Assembly: GCA_936928855.1 (NCBI GenBank)
Contig: CAKZHZ010000040.1
Span: 1 to 8,148 of the forward strand
Length of the DNA stretch: 8,148 nucleotides
Reading direction: 5' to 3'
DNA from: an uncultured Polycyclovorans sp.
GTDB lineage: Bacteria; Pseudomonadota; Gammaproteobacteria; Nevskiales; Nevskiaceae
The first letter of the stretch is position 1, and every line of letters begins with the position of its first letter. The position numbers and the translations under genes were made by a program. The notes beneath the pieces were generated by a model. The model saw only the letters and a list, made by a program, of their open reading frames with translations, had not been told where the DNA came from and did no database searches. Below, in pieces: positions 6,784 through 8,148 of this stretch.

Positions 6784-6802
6784 GCGCAGCGGGATGCTGC
6801 GC
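6784..6802. other. Hairpin between the DUF934 gene and the secreted-protein cluster
   Basis: A 7-bp perfect stem (gcgcagc with gctgcgc) and a 5-base loop lie in the 89-bp gap. On the minus strand only a weak TTT follows, so termination here would be inefficient if it happens at all. The cluster downstream may therefore be partly read through from the DUF934 gene. Confidence 0.3.
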
Positions 6803-6843
6803 GTTGGACGATACCCTGACAGTGCCGTCAGCGCCAACCGGCG

Positions 6844-7329
6844 TCAGATGCTGCCCGTGCGGTGCTGCGGCTGATAGCCGCGCCCGGCCGCTGGCGGGGG
6901 CAGGGGCGTATCGGCAAGGCTGAACCGGGCCATCACGGCGGCCACGCTGGTTTCGTCGGGCAGCACAAAGTGATCGATACCCATGGCTCGCATCGGCACG
7001 ATGCGATCGAGGGTGACACCGGCCCCGGTGGCGATCAATTGGCCGGTGTAGCCGGCATCCCGGAGCTGGCGCGCCTGGGAGTAGGGCCGCCCCTCGGCAA
7101 CCGTATCAAAGGCCAGCGCAATCACCGGCAGGGCCTTCAGGGCCTCGGCATGGGGACGGACCGGCAGGTTGACCGGCAACAGGGCGACCGTGCCATTCGG
7201 TGGGGTGAGCGCTTCGGCAGTCACCGGCTGCAGGTTGAGGCCATCTGCGGGCACCGGGCTATCCGGTTCCAGCCGGGTAACGGTGACGGCTTGCCACTGG
7301 CCGTCCAGGCTCATCAGCACGGTGCTCAT
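6844..7329 (-). CDS. DUF934 family protein (sulfite-reductase-associated)
   Basis: A 161-aa cytoplasmic protein with no signal peptide. The core at about 69-140 carries the DUF934 pattern: a VIALAFDTVAEGRPYSQAR stretch followed by LRDAGYTGQL and then a GVTLDRIVPMRAMGIDHF segment, matching the family's usual IAL.F....GR.YS.AR.LR and the later ..D....MK.CGFD.F. In many proteobacteria this gene directly follows cysI (a sulfite/nitrite reductase hemoprotein) and is linked to assimilatory sulfur reduction; its biochemical role is not established. Its ATG (7329-7327) overlaps the upstream TGA (7328-7326), so translation is probably coupled. The upstream frame ends in what looks like a CysI tail, which fits the usual neighbour. 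The last 15 residues are Pro/Gly/Arg-rich and look disordered. Confidence 0.8.
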   Translation of the reverse strand: MSTVLMSLDGQWQAVTVTRLEPDSPVPADGLNLQPVTAEALTPPNGTVALLPVNLPVRPHAEALKALPVIALAFDTVAEGRPYSQARQLRDAGYTGQLIATGAGVTLDRIVPMRAMGIDHFVLPDETSVAAVMARFSLADTPLPPPAAGRGYQPQHRTGSI

Positions 7330-8148
7330 GCGTAGATCCGGGTTTTGAAGGGCGCCATGCCGACACGGCGGTAGCAGTGGAGGAAGCTTTCGTCCTCGCC
7401 TTCGCGTTCGTCGAGGTAGGTCTTTATGATGCGTTCCACGGCTTCGGCAACCCCCGCGCGTTCAACCGACGGGCCGGTGCGATCGCCCAGGCTTATGAGG
7501 AGATTGGCGGCGGCGTCGAACTTGCCGAAGTTGAAGATCGCGATGCCGATGGCCGGACCGAAGAACGTCATGAACGCGACTGTCGGCACCAGCGCGACCA
7601 TGGTGAGCCGGGTGGCCAGCGACAGGTCGTCGACGACGGCGCGGGTGTCGTCGGCGGAGGCGTACACGAACAGTTCCAGGTTGTTCGTGTCGTTCAGCGT
7701 TTGCGGGTCGAGGATTTCGGGGTTGTCGGCCAGTTCGTAGACCTTCAGGTACCGCTGCCCGGCGTAGTGTTCCTTCAGGGCGGCGTGTAGCTTATCGGCA
7801 CTGACGCCCAGTTCGTGCAGATGCAGCGGGATGGTCACGGTCATGCCCTGCGCCCAGCCGCCCACGTTCGGCGTGAAGATGGGCGTGCGCGTCAGCCCGC
7901 CGTACTTCACGATTTCCGGCAGGTGCTTGTGATCCAGGTTCAGGGCATAGGATAGGAAGGAGCCGCGCATGGGGTGCTCCTGATCCTGCTCGTGCGCGTC
8001 CACCAGGGCACGCCCGCCGCCCGAATAGCCGGAAAAGCCCTGAATATGCACTGAGAAATCAGCGGGAATCAATCCACGCTGGGTCAGGGGCGCGAGCAGG
8101 GCAATGGCCGCCGTGCTGTAACAGCCGGGATTCGCCACGTACCGTGCC
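7326..8148 (-). CDS. Mosaic reading frame: ArgC, then MurJ-like segment, then CysI-like C-terminal tail (5' end outside window)
   Basis: About 274 codons are visible, with the start off the right edge. Residues are numbered from the Val at 8138. The first about 160 are clearly N-acetyl-gamma-glutamyl-phosphate reductase (arginine biosynthesis, ArgC): ANPGCYSTA with the catalytic Cys (codon 8123-8121), GFSGYSGGGR, DHKHLPEI, TPIFTPNVGG, QGMTVTIPLHL and LNDTNNLELFV. ArgC should then end with a DNLGKGASGAAVQN-type segment; this is missing. Instead, residues 160-208 (about 7661-7515) are hydrophobic (LTMVALVPTVAFM, GPAIGIAIFNFG) and resemble actinobacterial MurJ flippases. Residues 212-270 (about 7505-7329) resemble the end of CysI-type reductases (EAVERIIKTYL, CYRRVGMAPFKTRIYA). 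The frame is open across both junctions. As ArgC it should be inactive or unstable. The ArgC part is certain, the CysI tail likely, and the MurJ part a recollection needing a search. Misassembly is a real alternative. Confidence 0.8.
   Translation of the reverse strand, partial: ARYVANPGCYSTAAIALLAPLTQRGLIPADFSVHIQGFSGYSGGGRALVDAHEQDQEHPMRGSFLSYALNLDHKHLPEIVKYGGLTRTPIFTPNVGGWAQGMTVTIPLHLHELGVSADKLHAALKEHYAGQRYLKVYELADNPEILDPQTLNDTNNLELFVYASADDTRAVVDDLSLATRLTMVALVPTVAFMTFFGPAIGIAIFNFGKFDAAANLLISLGDRTGPSVERAGVAEAVERIIKTYLDEREGEDESFLHCYRRVGMAPFKTRIYA

Noticed and set aside
6784..6802. Hairpin as a true terminator after the DUF934 gene
   Set aside because: No T tract follows on the minus strand; kept only as a low-confidence structure.
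7515..7661. Hydrophobic stretch as a natural membrane anchor of ArgC
   Set aside because: ArgC is a soluble enzyme and the stretch replaces its conserved C-terminal segment, so a mosaic origin explains it better than an added anchor.

Overview
The window is high-GC DNA, most likely from a proteobacterium. This rests on Gram-negative envelope genes (an outer-membrane polysaccharide exporter and a beta-barrel protein ending in Phe), a DUF934 gene of the kind found beside cysI, and REP-like palindromes. I cannot fix the class; alpha- and gammaproteobacteria both fit. Nearly all genes lie on the minus strand. The exception is one secreted protein of unknown function on the plus strand.

Region 1 (1-3462, minus) is a capsule/exopolysaccharide export pair. 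A Wza-type outer-membrane lipoprotein is followed by a Wzc-type co-polymerase with a tyrosine autokinase domain, which reaches the left edge of the window. Between them is a strong hairpin plus T6 tract that looks like an intrinsic terminator or attenuator inside the operon. No wzb-like phosphatase gene is visible.

Region 2 (3463-5011) starts with a 270-bp divergent intergenic stretch holding a G-quadruplex-type motif and REP-like palindromes. Next is a plus-strand gene for an unrecognised secreted protein, which appears to be built from two copies of one small domain (Cys-x18-Cys-x42-Trp) joined by an Ala-rich linker. It is followed by a BIME-like array of alternating palindromes (about 4599-4924) and a bidirectional terminator.

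Region 3 (5012-6754, minus) is a three-gene cluster: a small secreted protein, an outer-membrane beta-barrel-like protein, and a second small secreted protein that is a clear paralogue of the first. None has a function I recognise. The paralogue-barrel-paralogue order is the best candidate here for an undescribed system.

Region 4 (6844-8148, minus) has a DUF934 gene that overlaps, by ATGA, the end of a mosaic reading frame. That frame starts as ArgC, passes through a hydrophobic stretch resembling a MurJ-type flippase, and ends with what looks like the C-terminal tail of a CysI-type sulfite/nitrite reductase. DUF934 genes normally follow cysI, so the tail and DUF934 probably belong together, with the ArgC part joined by recombination or by assembly error.
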